Shown piece after piece: positions 6,161 through 6,200 of a DNA stretch of 6,200 bases; position 1 is the stretch's first letter, and every line of letters begins with the position of its first letter. The translations under genes and the position numbers were made by a program. Source of the DNA: Cellulomonas sp. (GTDB lineage: Bacteria; Actinomycetota; Actinomycetes; Actinomycetales; Cellulomonadaceae); NCBI GenBank assembly GCA_031178805.1, contig JAPSIJ010000144.1, positions 1-6,200 of the forward strand, in the 5' to 3' direction. The notes beneath the pieces were generated by a model. The model saw nothing but the letters and a program-made list of their open reading frames with translations, did no database searches and was not told the DNA's origin.

Positions 6161-6190
6161 AGGCTACACGGTGCCCCCGGCCGGTGCGAA
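6161..6190 (-). promoter_or_regulatory. Candidate promoter of the tRNA-Thr/tRNA-Met/rpmG transcript
   Basis: On the minus strand TTCGCA (6190-6185) and TAGCCT (6166-6161) are spaced by 18 bases, resembling a housekeeping sigma-70-type promoter. The -10 box ends 10 bases before the first base of tRNA-Thr, a typical arrangement for stable RNA genes. The match is by eye only. Confidence 0.45.
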
Positions 6191-6200
6191 ATCGGCCCCG

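Overview
The window is very GC-rich DNA with tightly packed genes, GTG as well as ATG starts, and 1- or 4-base overlaps between genes. It reads as an actinobacterial chromosome. The block tRNA-Thr, tRNA-Met, rpmG, hadA, hadB on the minus strand matches, from memory, the block of the same genes in Mycobacterium. Here hadB is followed by no hadC, which suggests a relative without mycolic acids; Pseudonocardia or a neighbouring genus is a reasonable guess but is not proven by this window.

Layout, right to left on the minus strand: tRNA-Thr(GGU) at 6150-6079 behind a plausible promoter, elongator tRNA-Met(CAU) at 6027-5951, ribosomal protein L33 (rpmG, 5874-5707), and the two hotdog-fold dehydratase subunits hadA (5690-5241) and hadB (5241-4816). 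Then comes a lacI-family regulator on the plus strand (3721-4788), convergent with hadB. A 200-base divergent control region (3521-3720) carries two copies of a strong palindrome. Leftward from it run two related MFS transporters of the YbjJ/MosC type (3520-1943 and 1946-690), then murB, which leaves the window at base 1 with its C-terminal part missing.

The two MFS genes and murB look like one operon: MFS2 and MFS1 overlap by ATGA, and MFS1 and murB overlap by GTGA. The palindromes lie between lacI and this operon, have the central CG expected of LacI-family operators, and sit 34 bases apart centre to centre. The inference is that the LacI-type protein represses itself and the transporter operon, and that at least part of the supply of MurB, a core peptidoglycan enzyme, is tied to that control. 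The ligand of the regulator and the cargo of the transporters cannot be read from the sequence.

The points most worth a second look are the twin operators, the coupling of murB to the transporter pair, an L33 protein in which the fourth zinc-site cysteine is aspartate, and the unusual tails and loop of the first MFS protein. No mobile element, CRISPR array or clear new defence-like system is visible.
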